Assembly: GCA_009733575.1 (NCBI GenBank)
Contig: ML769561.1
Span: forward strand, 1 to 64,000
Reading direction: 5' to 3'
Length of the DNA stretch: 64,000 bases
Source of the DNA: Gymnopus androsaceus JB14
Lineage: Eukaryota; Basidiomycota; Agaricomycetes; Agaricales; Omphalotaceae
The notes under the pieces are model-generated. The model did not search any database, was not told the origin of the DNA, and saw only the letters and a program-made list of their open reading frames with translations. Position numbers and translations under genes: made by a program. Below are positions 20,881 through 32,394 of this stretch, piece after piece (position 1 is the first letter of the stretch; each line of letters opens with the position of its first letter).

Positions 20881-22448
20881 TGCAAGTTTCTATGCGGATG
20901 AGGGTGTTTCAGAGAACATCTCTTCTTTTATTGACGGGCGTACGTAGTACGTACTTCCAAGCTTTACGAGTCGTGAGCAAGGTCCCGACTCACAACAACA
21001 TGAACAAAATATCTATGTACGTGGCGCATCATTCCATTTCATACCTCGCCGTTTAAAGGGTATACACTGGAATTGTTATATGCCCCTAAAGCTAATAAAT
21101 TAATAACATCCCTTTGGTATGGCTAAAGGACATAAAGAGCTGAAGTCAGCTAGATGGGCTTATCTAGGTACATACTTAAAACTAGTTACAGTATAATTAA
21201 CCTGGGATTCCCCAGTAAGGTTCTACCGTATGCCATAGAGCTCTGAGATCGGCCTTACTGGGGTCAAGGGGTCTGGGAGTGACGAACCGCGCCGTTTCGT
21301 GCTCCAGAACCGGTGTTTCGCTATCGGGACCATGCCGAGTAATAAACTTCATTCATTCCTTCCTATGAAAGATTGTGCTGCAGCTTTTTGACAACTCGTG
21401 TGTCCGAGCTTGTGGCGGGAGCCACAGAGATGCAATATTAACATGTTCAAATTGCAACCCCTGTGGCAACATTTTGGCATTATTAGTTACTTACCGGCCG
21501 CGGGCGTGTTAAGTTCAATTAGAATTAAAGCAACTTGAAAGCAACTGGCCGTATAAGAGAAATCGGAAATCCAACAAAAAGCTAGTAAATGGTTTTCAAA
21601 CGGTTATAAATGGTTGTGGTGTCGACGACTAAGATTTTGGGGATAATCCGTTGTTTAATGTGCGGAATATATGCGGAATATGTCTCTCTATAAGTAAACG
21701 CGATCAATCCTGGTGTAAGTTTCTGTTCAAACTAAGTATCATATTATGAGAAGACTTACTTTTTCAAGTAAATCATCACTACGTTATACTTTAAAGCAGC
21801 GTGGAAGCAGGCTGAAGGTAATCGAGGGATCAAGAAGCTCCAGCGTTCAGACTCAGAGTCTAAGCTAGGCTGACGCTAGATATTTATGAAATATTAATGA
21901 CAATCATTCAACCCAAATTAGGGGTCTATTACCGAATCCGACAAGGAGGAGCTCGATTGATATCGAAAATACTGATGTTTGGTGTCTGGTGTCTGGCCGC
22001 GTTTTCGACTACTTGAATACTGTAAAATGGGCCCTACCTAGACCCAGAGGGATTGAGAGAGATGCTAACCTATTGCTAGCACTTGGTCTATGACACTTGC
22101 ATTAATTCTTCCTTCCTTTTCAAATGTATCAGATATTTTGTATTTTCGTAGTACAACTTGAATCATTGGTCAATTCTGAATGTAGCGTATGAACTCTACG
22201 AATTGTCTGAGCAAGCTCGCTCAGGTGAAATGTGGACGTCTCTTCAACTCATGCTATGGCCTTGGATTTCAACATTAAAATCCGACTGTTGCATGTATAT
22301 GCATGGTTTCCTTCGGGGCATACAGTCTGTCAATTACTATCAAGTATCACTTTCTAAGTTGTCGATCTCTGAGTCTGTCCATGTTCATTGTTACCACCGT
22401 ACGCATATGCCGTTCCCGACTCGATCGCGTCAGACTAGGTAGTACATA
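20881..22448. other. Long intergenic region
   Basis: It lies upstream of the SMP-30-like gene. It contains an 11-bp inverted pair CCCCAGTAAGG/CCTTACTGGGG at about 21210-21261 around a GAGCTCTGAGATCGG core. I see no gene. The remainder is plain AT-rich DNA. Confidence 0.4.
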
Positions 22449-22799
22449 TTAACAAGTCTGCGCTGAACACAAGTTTGCCCTGAACTGCCCTGAGCGGCGT
22501 GTGATCTGTGGTCGATGAACAGCGCAAGTGCCCTTAAGTTTTTCCTCCCTTTTCCTGATGAAATCGAGGACGGTGAGGCCACTGTTTAACTGGTTGGCAG
22601 TCGAAACAGTGCAGACACCAGCCTGAGATTTGATGGGATATTGTGCGTGTGTGACAGAGACACAAAGCACTGAAAGAACACAAAATCATTCAAGTTAGCT
22701 TCTTGAGTGCCGAATCCCGATAGACTGAGAGACATACAGACCCATGATAGCACCAAGGACAGCGACCAAGACGAACGAGGAAAAACGACTTGCAAACAT
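22449..22799 (-). CDS. Putative small secreted or membrane protein
   Basis: The ATG at 22799 starts MFASRFSSFVLVAVLGAIMG, a good signal or anchor segment. A possible intron then leads to a Cys-containing tail (AGVCTVSTANQLNSGLTVLD, EEKLKGTCAVHRP, ANLCSAQTC) that stops at 22449. The exact donor and acceptor are unclear; a GT at about 22736 with an AG at about 22626 keeps the frame. Small cysteine-containing secreted proteins are common in mushrooms. Uncertain. Confidence 0.35.
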
Positions 22800-23439
22800 A
22801 GTGGAAGAGGGAAGGCGGACTCGAAGCGAGAAAGTAGGACTCAATGTGCAGGGTAAGAGATTGATGAGAACCTTCAATGATCTGAGTCAACCTGTGTCGA
22901 CATCCTCCGCACTTTCTTCACAATAGAGTAGTACGAGCCGAGACTTGTCCTGACTTGTCCAAGACTGATACGTTTCGCTTCAATCATCACACGAAGTTCA
23001 CGGATTTGAATATGATTGTCTCTTGCAGCATATTACTCTATTGTGGAGGTCAACATATTTTGGGAAAGATATGGTTCAGACAGCAACCCAGTAGCCAGTT
23101 GAGACTTGGAGCTTCGAGACTCGAGCTTCACCGACGTAAACAGTCGCAGGGGTGGAAATGAAGATGAGTGGACTCAATTCGATAAAGTTCTTGGCTTCAA
23201 GGAGTCTACTGGGATACCCAAGGTGAACGTAGCGAACGGTAGTGGAACACGAACAGAACGGAGGAAGGAACTTTGGGCTCGAAAGACATGAAAGTTCAAA
23301 ATACAGGTGAGGTGAGAATTCGAAGCAACTCATTGTCGGTAATAAGTAGGACAGTACTAGTAGGACTACTGACCAGTGAACTAGTCTCGCTAACCAGATT
23401 GATACGACTCCCTAAAAGGGAATCCTGTTCAGAATATAT

Positions 23440-24752
23440 TCAACCTACATTAAGTATCAGCTTTCCTGATCCCTCCAAATAGGAAAGTGTTCTCCGAAAT
23501 GACTCTTTAACATCATTAGGGATTCCACGTGCGATTAGACGGATATGCACCGTTTCGAGTAGAAAAAACTCGGGTTTTTCAAGTATCTTGTCCAGCGCAG
23601 CCCATTCTTCGCAAGGTTTCCAATCTGAGAGAGTGCCTAGAGAATAGAACCAGACGTTGATGGTCAAATGTCGCAGCCTAGTTTCAACATCTGGGTGCAA
23701 GAGACGTTCAAAGTGTACTTCGAGACGGCAAAATGGCCCGTTTATGGTATGTAACGTTAAGTTGCGCAAGTTGGGTGTATATTCAAAAGGTATAACATCA
23801 GCTGGGACTAAAAAAACAATGATGTTAAAGTACCAGGTACTTGAAACAGTTGGACGCACGACACATGTACATTTCCAGCAGTTCCAATTCTCTAAGATTT
23901 CTGCCGATGTACCGCATTAATGCCGGGGCACTTGGGTTGTTCTGGTTGCTCCCAATTCGCAGTAATCGCAGATTTCGAACGTCAAATGGGCACGAGTCTT
24001 GTTGAAGCCAAGTAAGGAACCCATCCATCATGTATCTCGCGTCGACCGGGAACCTCAATTGATCAAGCTGTATAGACCGAGATGCACCAGACTCCTCCAC
24101 ATGTGACTGCAGAATAGAAGAGCTCTGCCAGATAATCCAATCATTCTCGACATGTAACACCTTCAGATGTGTCGCATGACCCAACAGAGATGACAACTCA
24201 GCGAATGTAAACATCCGGTGGAAATCGGAGAGATAAACTTGAGTCAGCGAAGGAGCCCTGACTATGTCAGTCAACGCTGACTTTAGTGAAAGGGACAAAT
24301 AGCTCCAATCGACGTTCGAAAGGTAAAGCTTGTTCACCTTTGAGAGACGGTGAACAATCCGTGCAGCAGTCGCATGCAGAGAGCCGACGATAGCTTCTCC
24401 ATCCGAGTAGTAACCGAAATTATACAGCTTCAGGGACTGCACATACGATGCTAGACGGGGGTTTGCGAACGCTGCATCAATCTCCCGGAAAGACCGGGTG
24501 AGCAGTTTGTACTTCGTTTTCACGGTTCTGGCAGATTCATACCTGCGGACACGGGGGGGAAATTCAAGAATAATTTCAGCGAAAGATGCCCCGCTGTGAC
24601 GGGATAGCAAAGGCTCTTGCAACGAGAGCGCAACTGAGAAGAGTAGGAGTATCATAGTAGAGCTGGTCGAGGATGTATTGTATAACTTCGTTTGGTAGAT
24701 CCGGAAAGGAAGATGTAGTAGCTGAGGATGAAGGAACAGTTTCGATGTCCAT
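23440..24752 (-). pseudogene. F-box/LRR-like gene with one frameshift
   Basis: The start is at 24752 (MDIETVPSSSATTSS). The F-box follows: FPDLPNEVIQYILDQLYYDT, then LLSCALVARAFAIPSQRGIF. One extra base near 24579 then puts the frame into a stop. The downstream frame continues as EIILEFPPRVRRYESA and leucine-rich sequence (YVQSLKLYNFGYYSDGEA, TQVYLSDFHRMFTFAELSSL). A last exon after a GT...AG intron near 23814-23875 (PADVIPFEYTPNLRNLTLHT) ends at 23440. Either one base has been gained (pseudogene) or the assembly has an indel. The product would be an SCF substrate adaptor. Confidence 0.65.
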
Positions 24753-24809
24753 TTAATGAAGATCGCCTGGAGTCTGCGTCCGAAACGCTTTCTGAGTTTG
24801 CGTATCATG

Positions 24810-25220
24810 GCGGTTGGGAGGAGAAAGCTTTGATGCCCATTAGTAATTACTAAGACGCCTGGTCAAAGCGCTGTATAGTCTCGATTTGGTGACAGAAGAA
24901 AGGGAAAAAGTAAGTGACAATCATTGGTCAAATATTAGTAGCATATGAGCTCTGGTCGGTTGAACGTGGACCAAGGGGTCCGGGCCGAGAAATCCCGTAC
25001 CGGGGGTAGGCAGGTGGGTCCATCGCGAGGCCCGAAAAAATATTTTTGGACAGACCCCAAATTTTCACTGTGCAATACAGCACATATATGCACATATTCT
25101 CATACTTACTGTACAATACTGTGCATTCAACAGTAACTGATCATTTTCCACAGCTGAAGCACAGCTCATGCACAGCAATCCTTTTAGTATATAAGTAGCT
25201 AAGATTCACCATGTACAGTA
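24810..25220. other. Non-coding; possible retroelement 5' region
   Basis: It contains a TATA-like TATATAAGTAGC near 25186 and several CACAGC(A/T) motifs (TGCACAGCAAT, CCACAGCTGAAGCACAGC). It could belong to the leader or LTR of the Gag element to the right, but no LTR boundary was found. Confidence 0.3.
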
Positions 25221-25224
25221 GACT

Positions 25225-25640
25225 TATTATTTTTTGAATCTGAAACTGCCCTTTGTGCTAAACACCCCTTGTGTTTGCTTCAAGACCACTTTTGGTGTAT
25301 TCTGTTGAGATGTCTCCAGATACACTTCCACCCTATATAGATTGTTGAGCTGATCTATATATTCCTGTTGAGCTATCTCCTTGTGAATACTTACTGTTAC
25401 TTGTTGAGACATCTCTGAGCATTAGTTACAAGCCTTATTGCCTATTGTTGAGCCATCTCCAAAGGTAATACTTATTATTATTTGTTGAGCTATCTCTGAA
25501 TAGTAATTAAAACCTTTGCTGCCTATTGTTGAGCCATCTCCAAAGGTAGTACTTATCATTGTTTGTTGAGACATCTCCAAACAATATATTCTGTAAGTTC
25601 CATATCTGTTACTAACAATTCTAGTTGAGCCCAGTTGTTT
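25225..25640. repeat. Tandem ~85-bp repeats with TTGTTGAGCCATCTCC core
   Basis: The phrase TTGTTGAG(C/A)(C/T)ATCTCC followed by AAGGTA(A/G)TACTTAT recurs about six times between 25303 and 25590 in diverged copies. It lies directly upstream of the Gag-like reading frame, so it may be the untranslated leader of that retroelement. Confidence 0.65.
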
Positions 25641-26098
25641 GAGTATATATTTCTTGCCTAGCGGTTATTAATGGTCCAAGGTTTGTCTTAAGTTTCCTAT
25701 TTTATCATTAACATACTATTGGGTTTGGAGGAGATTCAAGTCAAGTCATAACATAATAATATGTCTCTACCCACCTCCATCAAATGTCTACACAAACAAC
25801 TAGAGTAACAACCCAAACTGGGTCTCAACAAGTTCCACCTACACCTGCTACTCCTGCACATCATGTATTTGCATGTGATAATATTTGGGTACAAACTGTT
25901 GAAGCATCAACTAGTCAAGCTACTCCAATGGGTTTTAATACATCTGGGCAAACACTGGGATAAGCTCCAGCATTACATACAGGTTTTGCAGATATCACAC
26001 CAGTATCACCAGGAAGGTTGTCTGAAAATACAGAAGGTGAAGTTATAGTCGAGAGGAGAATTCATTATTCTTCAGATGGTAGTGGTCACTATTCAGAA

Positions 26099-26646
26099 CA
26101 AGAGGTGTTCAAAAAATTAAATTTATACATGACCTTGTATCTCAGCTTTAAGATTACTTAAAGCCCCCCCTCTCCCCCACTTTTGCCTATATGGGGAAGT
26201 ATTTTCCTACACTATACATTACAAATCACTGGTAGCTACTGTGTCAGCACTCACAACACCATCACAGACCTCTTTCCTTCCATTTCTCTCTCCCGAGTCC
26301 CAATTAGCATTGTTTTTTCCAATACACTTAGCACAGTACTGAAGCTGCTGAAATCTGTAAGCCATTTGGTACATCTGAAGCAGTAGTGTTGACCATCTCA
26401 AAGTACTGTAGTTGAAGGCAATCTTTACCATAATACCATCTCAAACATTAGAAATGCTTTTTTGACACAGATATTTGACTGCAAGTATTCTAAACACTCA
26501 ATTATAGCAAACTAACTTGATTTACACTGTTCTAGATATGTATTCCACCTAAAAATTAACTTCGGACTTTTCAACTTCAAGGGCCCTTCAGACCCCCTAC
26601 CCCCTCCCAAGGTCATATGGGTGCTTAATTTCTGGAACACCTCTTG
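26099..26646. mobile_element. hAT-like MITE with 8-base duplication
   Basis: The ends are CAAGAGGTGTTC and its exact complement. They are flanked by the identical 8-mer ATTCAGAA at 26091-26098 and 26647-26654. An 8-base duplication and a CARNG-type start fit the hAT superfamily. It is 548 bp, non-coding and inserted in the Gag relic. Confidence 0.85.
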
Positions 26647-26808
26647 ATTCAGAAACTGTACTTATTACAAGAGGCAGTTGTTTCTCCTAGTGAGCAAGTT
26701 ACTGCGATGTTTACTGGTCATAATGACCAATCCATGAGGCATTCACTTGATAATGGGTCGCGAGGACATCAACAGCAAACACCAGTTTCTGCCTCAAGGG
26801 TACCACTT

Positions 26809-27162
26809 CATCAGGAAAAATGGTCTGGGCCAAGAATAGCCTAGGTAACCTAAGCCTCCTAGGGTACAGGGGCTGGACTTGGGATGGCCTAGGCAGCCTA
26901 GGACTATCTCAGGCTGCCTGAGGTTTCCCCAGGGTTCTTCCAGGTTTCCTCAGGTTTTCTCAGGTTTCTCAGGTTTTCTCAGGTTTTCTCAGGTTTTCTC
27001 AGGTTTTCTCAGGTGACTCAGGTTGTCAAAAGTCCACCCCCTAATTCCTAGGTCATCCTAAAGGAACCTAGGCAACCTAGGTGGCCTAGGTGGCCTAGGT
27101 GTCTTTGAGTTACCTTGAGGTTAACTTCAGGCCATCCAAGGCCCAAACAGTTTTTCCTGATG
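26809..27162. mobile_element. CATCAG-type MITE, CCTAGG subfamily (orientation 1)
   Basis: It is 354 bp. It begins CATCAGGAAAAATGGTCTGG and ends CCAAACAGTTTTTCCTGATG, flanked by 'tt'. Inside are CCTAGG/CCTAGGT motifs and five AGGTTTTCTC units in a row near 26950-27010. It is the inverted counterpart of the copy 120 bp downstream. Confidence 0.9.
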
Positions 27163-27282
27163 TTCCTACTTCTAATGTTAGTAGCTCTATAGTATCACAA
27201 CACCAGGGTTCTCATGGTAGTTTTCACTCAATGTCACACCCTGCTGAAGTACAAAGGAGTTCTAGATCAGGTCATAATTTTC

Positions 27283-27597
27283 CATCAGGAAAAACTGTTT
27301 GGGCCTTGGATGGCCTGAAGTTAACCTCAAGGTAACTCAAATACACCTAGGCCACCTAGGTTGCCTAGGTTCCTTTAGGATGACCTAGGAATTAGGGGGT
27401 GGACTTTTGACAACCTGAGAAAACCTGAGAAAACCTGAGGAAACCTGGAAGAACCCTGGGGAAACCTCAGGCAGCCTGAGGTAGTCCTGGGTAACCTAGG
27501 AGGCCTAGGCTGCCTAGGCCATCCCAAGCCCAGCCCCTGTAACCTAGGAGGCTTAGGTTACCTAGGCTATCCTTGGCCCAGACCATTTTTCCTGATG
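27283..27597. mobile_element. CATCAG-type MITE, CCTAGG subfamily (orientation 2)
   Basis: It is 315 bp. It begins CATCAGGAAAAACTGTTTGG and ends CCAGACCATTTTTCCTGATG, flanked by 'tc'. It is nearly the reverse complement of 26809-27162 but has fewer AGGTTTTCTC units. Two copies in opposite orientation so close together can form a large hairpin. Confidence 0.9.
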
Positions 27598-27716
27598 TCC
27601 TATAATAAGATCTCATGGGAATACATTTCAAAGGCATGCATCTCCAATTATGCATAATAATGAGGTAGTATTACAAGATATATCTGTTAGAAGGTCACCA
27701 TCCTCAGTGATACTTG

Positions 27717-28317
27717 TAGTGATGTGCCAGCTTGGCCTGAAAGCCGTGGGCTGGGCCAAGCCAAGCCAAGCCAGGCCCTCAAAAGCTGGGCCCTGACCTT
27801 TGGCCTGAGATGGCTTTTGGCCCAGCTTCAGATTTTTCAAGCCCTGAGCCGGGGCTTTTCAGCTATTTTTCGCAGGTATTTAATGTCATTTTTTATGAAA
27901 TTTCCCAGCCTATTTGTACACTCTTGAATGATCGGAATTCATTGTTTAACATTTTGAGTGTAAATTCCAGTTCCGGCACATTGCTAGCTTTGTCTTTCCA
28001 TTTTGGGACAGTAATATTCAATTATGAAGGTTCCTTTGATGCTCCCTTTCAGTTACCAGTGATGGTATAAGCGTTAATTACAGTATCAATTATGATACAT
28101 GGCTCCCTGTAAGACCTTGCTTCAAGAATTCTTCAAAGATTTCCACATACAGGATGTATGCACAGCCACCTGAAAAGCCACGGCTTAGGCCAAAGCCAGG
28201 CCGGGCCAAGCTGGAGCCCTCCTAGTAGGGCCTGGCTTCAATTTCTCCAGGCCAAAGCCAAGGGCCTGTGGGCCAAAGCCGGGGCTCGCAGGCCAAAGCC
28301 GGGCCGGCACATCACTA
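27717..28317. mobile_element. hAT-like GC-rich MITE
   Basis: The ends are TAGTGATGTGCC and GGCACATCACTA, with near-identical 8-base flanks GATACTTG and GATACCTG. The TAGNG start and 8-base duplication fit hAT. The subterminal regions are dense in AAGCC/GGGCC/GGCTT motifs around an AT-rich, non-coding centre. It is 601 bp. Confidence 0.85.
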
Positions 28318-28661
28318 GATACCTGATGAAAGGTCAACTCATTTAAGAGGGTTAAACAATCCTATTTTTGAGTCAACACCTAGAAATTTGCTAAGATCCA
28401 CAACAGTATGAAGAGGCTATACAAAGCGTATTGGGAAGTCATTATTCTGGGAGACCTGAACAGTCTGTTCAAAATTCTGCTCAACCACCTTCAAGAATTG
28501 TTGTATCTCCTAGAAATGTTCCACTTCCACATGGATCTCCTACAGATTCACCAAGACAGTCCTCACATAGGTCAATAATTCCAGTGTTGGACCATCTGCA
28601 GAATGCAGAAAATAGGTTGAATCAGTTAGAACAGCAGTGTCAAACATTTTTAGAGACCTTG

Positions 28662-29056
28662 CATCAGCAAAAACTGTTTTGGGCCCAGGAGGATCTAAGG
28701 TCACCTAGTCCTCTTAGGCAACCTGAGGCATCCTAGTTGGCCTAGGAAAAAGGGTAAAACTTTGGACACCTCAGGTATCCTAGTCATCCTAGGTGTCCTG
28801 GGAGATCCTGGGATGTCCTGTGGCATCCTGTGGCATCCTGGGATGGAACTTTTATCCTAGGATGCCTCAGGATGTCCCAGGATACCCCAGGATGCCCCAG
28901 GACATCCCAGGATCTCCCAGGACACCTAGGCTGACTAGGATACCTGAGGTGTCCAAAGTTTTACCCTTTTTCCTAGGCCAACTAGGATGCCTCAGGTTGC
29001 CTAAGAGGACTAAGTGACCTTAGATCCTCCTAGGCCCAAAACAGTTTTTTCTGATG
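28662..29056. mobile_element. CATCAG-type MITE, CATCCTGGG subfamily
   Basis: It is 395 bp. It begins CATCAGCAAAAACTGTTTTG and ends CAAAACAGTTTTTTCTGATG, flanked by 'tg'. It is very similar to 16533-16944 in the outer ~90 bp and in the CATCCTGGGA/TCCCAGGATG core. It lies inside the Gag relic, and coding text continues on both sides (CQTFLETL, then YASNDAQPW). Confidence 0.9.
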
Positions 29057-29725
29057 TGGGTTATGCAAGTAATGATGCACAACCTTGGCAATGGGTTCAA
29101 CAACTTGAAGGACTGGGAAACAGAGATCTTCAGTCATTAAGTCCTGAATTATATGAATTAATTCCAAATGAAAGAAATAGTAGGTTGTTGGCACACTTGC
29201 ACACTGAGACACAGAGTGATGGTATTCAAATGCTTTTGAGAGCAAAAAGTCATATTAGTGCAGAATTGGCTCCATCTGTTCATCTTAGTCAATTTGAGAA
29301 TGAACAACAGCCAATGCCAGTTATGCAGAACACTCAGATTGAAAATGTAGATAGAGTGGTTAGGCATAATACTCCAATTGTTCAACAGAATAGAGAGAGT
29401 ACATATATGCAGGCACCAGTGGAAGTTCAACCATAACCAATTAGTCACAATAATCATGAACTAGTACAATCCTTGGGTAATGATTTTGTTCAAGTTCCAA
29501 ATTCCTTTGTGCATAATCCATCTATTAACCAGGAAAATTTAAGTCCAAGAACTAGAATTCAGGATTGGACAAGAAGAATTGAATCTTTTAGTCCTCATAG
29601 TATGCATGTTATTTAACCTATGTTACATATACCTATAGGCTATGATGGAAAATCCTGTTACTAGAATGGAACAAGAGGTGAACAATGCTAATGGGCATGT
29701 TCATTTTAATAGTACATTTAAAAGG

Positions 29726-30065
29726 TGTTGGAATCTCAAAGGTAAATATATCTCATTGAACTATATGTGGAATGCTTTCTCATAGTCTCCACTTGTTTGT
29801 ATCATCATCCCATGCACTCCACATAGTCTCTTGCTGTATCCACTTACTCTCTTGTAGTACCCACTTTACTATATGGACAGTAGCCACAAGTATTCACGCA
29901 GTAGCCACCTGCCCGATATATTGTTTGTACATAGGACTGTATATAAGCCTAGGTACTGTACCCTGTAATACCACCATTGTCCCCCATCAATCTGTGTGAT
30001 TGTTACTACTAAGTCCTGTGTGGACTTATTGCTGCTACTTCCTATCTAGGAATACAACTCTAATA
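29726..30065 (+). mobile_element. Candidate solo LTR
   Basis: It begins TGTTGGAATC, carries a TATA-like TATATAAGCC near 29941, and is flanked by the 5-mer AAAGG on both sides (29721-29725, 30066-30070), as expected for LTR-element integration. The right end does not finish in CA, which weakens the call. Its GTAGCCAC and GTACCCACTT phrases also occur, inverted, in the candidate LTR at 62639-62917. Confidence 0.5.
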
Positions 30066-30587
30066 AAAGGAATGAACCACCACATAATAGGGATGTCAAT
30101 GTACAGGACTTTGCAAAGAAGAAAACTAGTAGGTTTTGAAGCAGAATGCAAAATTTTGTTGCACCTACAAATGATAAATTCAATTTGCAACAAAAAACTG
30201 TGGAACATGTAAATAAGAGCCTAGTACAAGTAGAGTTCAGTTAATTACAGAGCCATATACTTATCAGGAGATAACTAATCCTATACCTATTTTTACACCT
30301 ATGCCACATAACATTAGACCTCCAAATCCTACACCAATCCAAGCAGAAAATCTGACCTCTATGGCAAATCAACTTGCAGCAATAAATTGGGCTGATGATG
30401 CAAATGAACATTCGCCAATTCAAGGATATACTTTTATTGCTAGCAAGGGTAAAACACCTGTAAGAGGTTCAGGAGGTGCACCTCCACCACCACCACCTTC
30501 ACCTCCACCTCCAAATGATCCTGGAGAACCAGATGATGATGGAAATGGCTCATCATGGTGGAAATCATGAAAATAGCTCCAGAGGAA

Positions 30588-30766
30588 CATCAGCAAAACC
30601 TGTATTTTTGCTGGAGAAAACACATTCATTTGGGACATCTCTGGAGCAAGGTACCCTATTCCAGAGACCTCTGGAGATCTCTGGAGAAAATTGACAGTTT
30701 TTTTGACAGCTGTGAAGCTCCAGAGATCTCTGGAGACCTCCAGCAAAAATACAGGTTTTGCTGATG
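30588..30766. mobile_element. CATCAG-type MITE, CTCCAGAG subfamily, short
   Basis: It is 179 bp. It begins CATCAGCAAAACCTGTATTT and ends AAATACAGGTTTTGCTGATG, flanked by 'aa'. The interior is CTCCAGAG/CTCTGGAG units in mirror arrangement. It is a shorter relative of 34224-34986, inserted beside the Pro-rich end of the Gag-like frame. Confidence 0.9.
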
Positions 30767-30969
30767 AAATAAGAATCAGGGAGGTTCCTTTGAACCACCA
30801 CATGGTAATGGACCACCTTGTAAAAAGTCTGGATGTTGTTGCTGTAAGGATGGTAGAGATAGAAGGGAGGTAGAGATGGTAGAGATGGTAGGGATGCCAT
30901 CCTTGTTTTGCCCAATATTTTGATTAAGTGCTCAATCCCGAAGCCTGATCTCACTGAAAAATTGTTTGT

Positions 30970-32085
30970 GTCCTGCAGCTCTCAAATCTCCACCAATTCC
31001 CTTTGGGTAATATGCATCCTGACAAACCCAATATTTTATTTGAAGCCTTGGAGATAGATTTTTTATAAGTTGTCCTGTTGTCTTTTGCTGGCAGGATCTT
31101 CAGTTACATTGAAATTTGAAAAGAGAGATTTAAAAAATCTGCTTCCAACACTTCAAGTCAGACTACTTTCTGAGTATATCCCACAGAAAAAAATTATACT
31201 TGAGTGTGTGTTTGAGCCTGTACGAACCCAACTATCCACGAGCATGCCAATTGCCTAATTTGTAGATCAAACAAACAAGACCAAAGTCTGCCGAAATTGG
31301 AGGCATTGCCGGTACTCACTATCTAGGCCCCGGATGGAATTCCCTTGAATCTTGGTCCATTGTAGCCATGGCATGTCCCGACACGCCATGGCTAGAATAA
31401 AAAGGATGTATCGCAACATATGGAGACTTGATGGCATCCTGCACCATATCTTCTTCGCAGGATGTTGATGTTCCACATACCAGCTTCTGCTCTTTCAACT
31501 GACATCGATAGGACTCACAAGGAGATCTAAGCTTGGAAAATTGACGATGTCGCAAATGCTTCTAATGTTTCTACATACATCTCATGCTGGGGTGTGGATC
31601 TATCATGAAATAGAATGCTGAGCAGTTTTGAACATTCTCGCGATGTTCTACAAGAATATCCCTCTGAGCAAAGACCCTCAGTTCAGTCTACGTATACAGT
31701 GGCAGGAACCAACTGAGGTCGGGGAGCATCCAAGAATATAACCATCTGCAGGACCAATGCAGGATGCACCATTCACATTCTTACTACCCATACTCTTTCA
31801 AGTTATGTCCCAAGACCGAAGATAGCGCTAGTGCCACATCAGGATAAGTCCTGGAACCTCCCATGTTCAGATCTTAGACCTTGCCACCCAATAAAATCTT
31901 CCTTCATTTCTCTTCGCATTGTGATCCTCTCATCAAAGTTCATCCAGTATAGGTGGAAATGATCCTGATACAGTGCCTGAGCCTGAGTGGGTACAAAAGG
32001 ATACGGACTCTTGAAAGAGTTTCCTCTTGAGAAGGCTCTTCCTCCTGTCATTTTTTTCCCTCTCGTCGCTCAGTCATATTCAAGA
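30970..32085. other. Region upstream of the OPT gene, includes a 28-bp palindrome
   Basis: It lies between the Gag relic and the OPT start. It holds a near-perfect palindrome at 31365-31392 (GCCATGGCATGTCCCGACAC followed by GCCATGGC). No gene is supported; short frames in both directions lack context. The last few hundred bases are probably the OPT promoter and leader. Confidence 0.4.
31365..31392. repeat. 28-bp near-perfect palindrome
   Basis: Two copies of the self-complementary GCCATGGC bracket TGTCCCGACA-like bases, and the whole reads almost the same on both strands. It lies about 700 bp upstream of the OPT start; a dimeric protein-binding site is one possibility. Confidence 0.6.
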
Positions 32086-32394
32086 ATGGCAAGCACTGAG
32101 CACGTTCCTGCCCATCAGGACAGTGAATTCACAGACAATATTGAGAAAAAGGTCCATGCTAGCTCTGACAAGAAGACCGGCCACGTCGACACAGTCATTT
32201 ACTCAGATGACAAGGATGAGCAGCTGCAGTTGAAGCAGGTGGAGGAACTTGAGGTATATTACTGCCTGAATTCCCTGCCAATGTTGTGCTTAAGTTACCT
32301 GCATCTAGGCTCATCTGGCGTCAGGAGCTGCTGAAGACAGTGAGTATCTTGTCAAGGATGAACATGATGTTTCAATAAAGGTTTTGAGTGTTCG
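32086..32394 (+). pseudogene. Oligopeptide transporter (OPT), first two exons, separated from the rest
   Basis: Exon 1 (32086-32253) encodes MASTEHVPAHQDSEF and a charged cytosolic tail (YSDDKDEQLQLKQVEELE). Exon 2 (32309-32394) continues AHLASGAAEDSEYLVKDEHD to LSVR and ends at a GTACGT donor. OPT proteins are plasma-membrane proton-coupled importers of small peptides, and their N-terminal tail looks like this. The next OPT exon is found only at about 35040, after a copia fragment and a MITE, so this copy is disrupted. Confidence 0.6.

Larger units (their letters stand above)
25794..30570 (+). pseudogene. Gag-like retroelement polyprotein region, heavily interrupted
   Basis: A Gln/Pro/Ser-rich plus-strand reading starts MSTQTTRVTTQTGSQQ. 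It continues through SRIVVSPRNVPLPHGSPTDS, DHLQNAENRLNQLEQQCQTF, YASNDAQPWQWVQQLEGLGN and LQSLSPELYELIPNERNSRL, ending with PPPPSPPPPNDPGEPDDDGN near 30540. That is the look of the Gag part of mushroom LTR retrotransposons. No protease, reverse transcriptase or integrase follows. Several stops occur (25962, 28410, 29436). Insertions at 26099, 26809, 27283, 27717, 28662, 29726 and just past the end (30588) break it up, and the coding text often resumes after them. Confidence 0.55.

Noticed and set aside
25225..25640. A CRISPR-like array (regular repeats with spacers)
   Set aside because: Repeats are diverged, have no uniform spacers and lie in a fungal retroelement leader.
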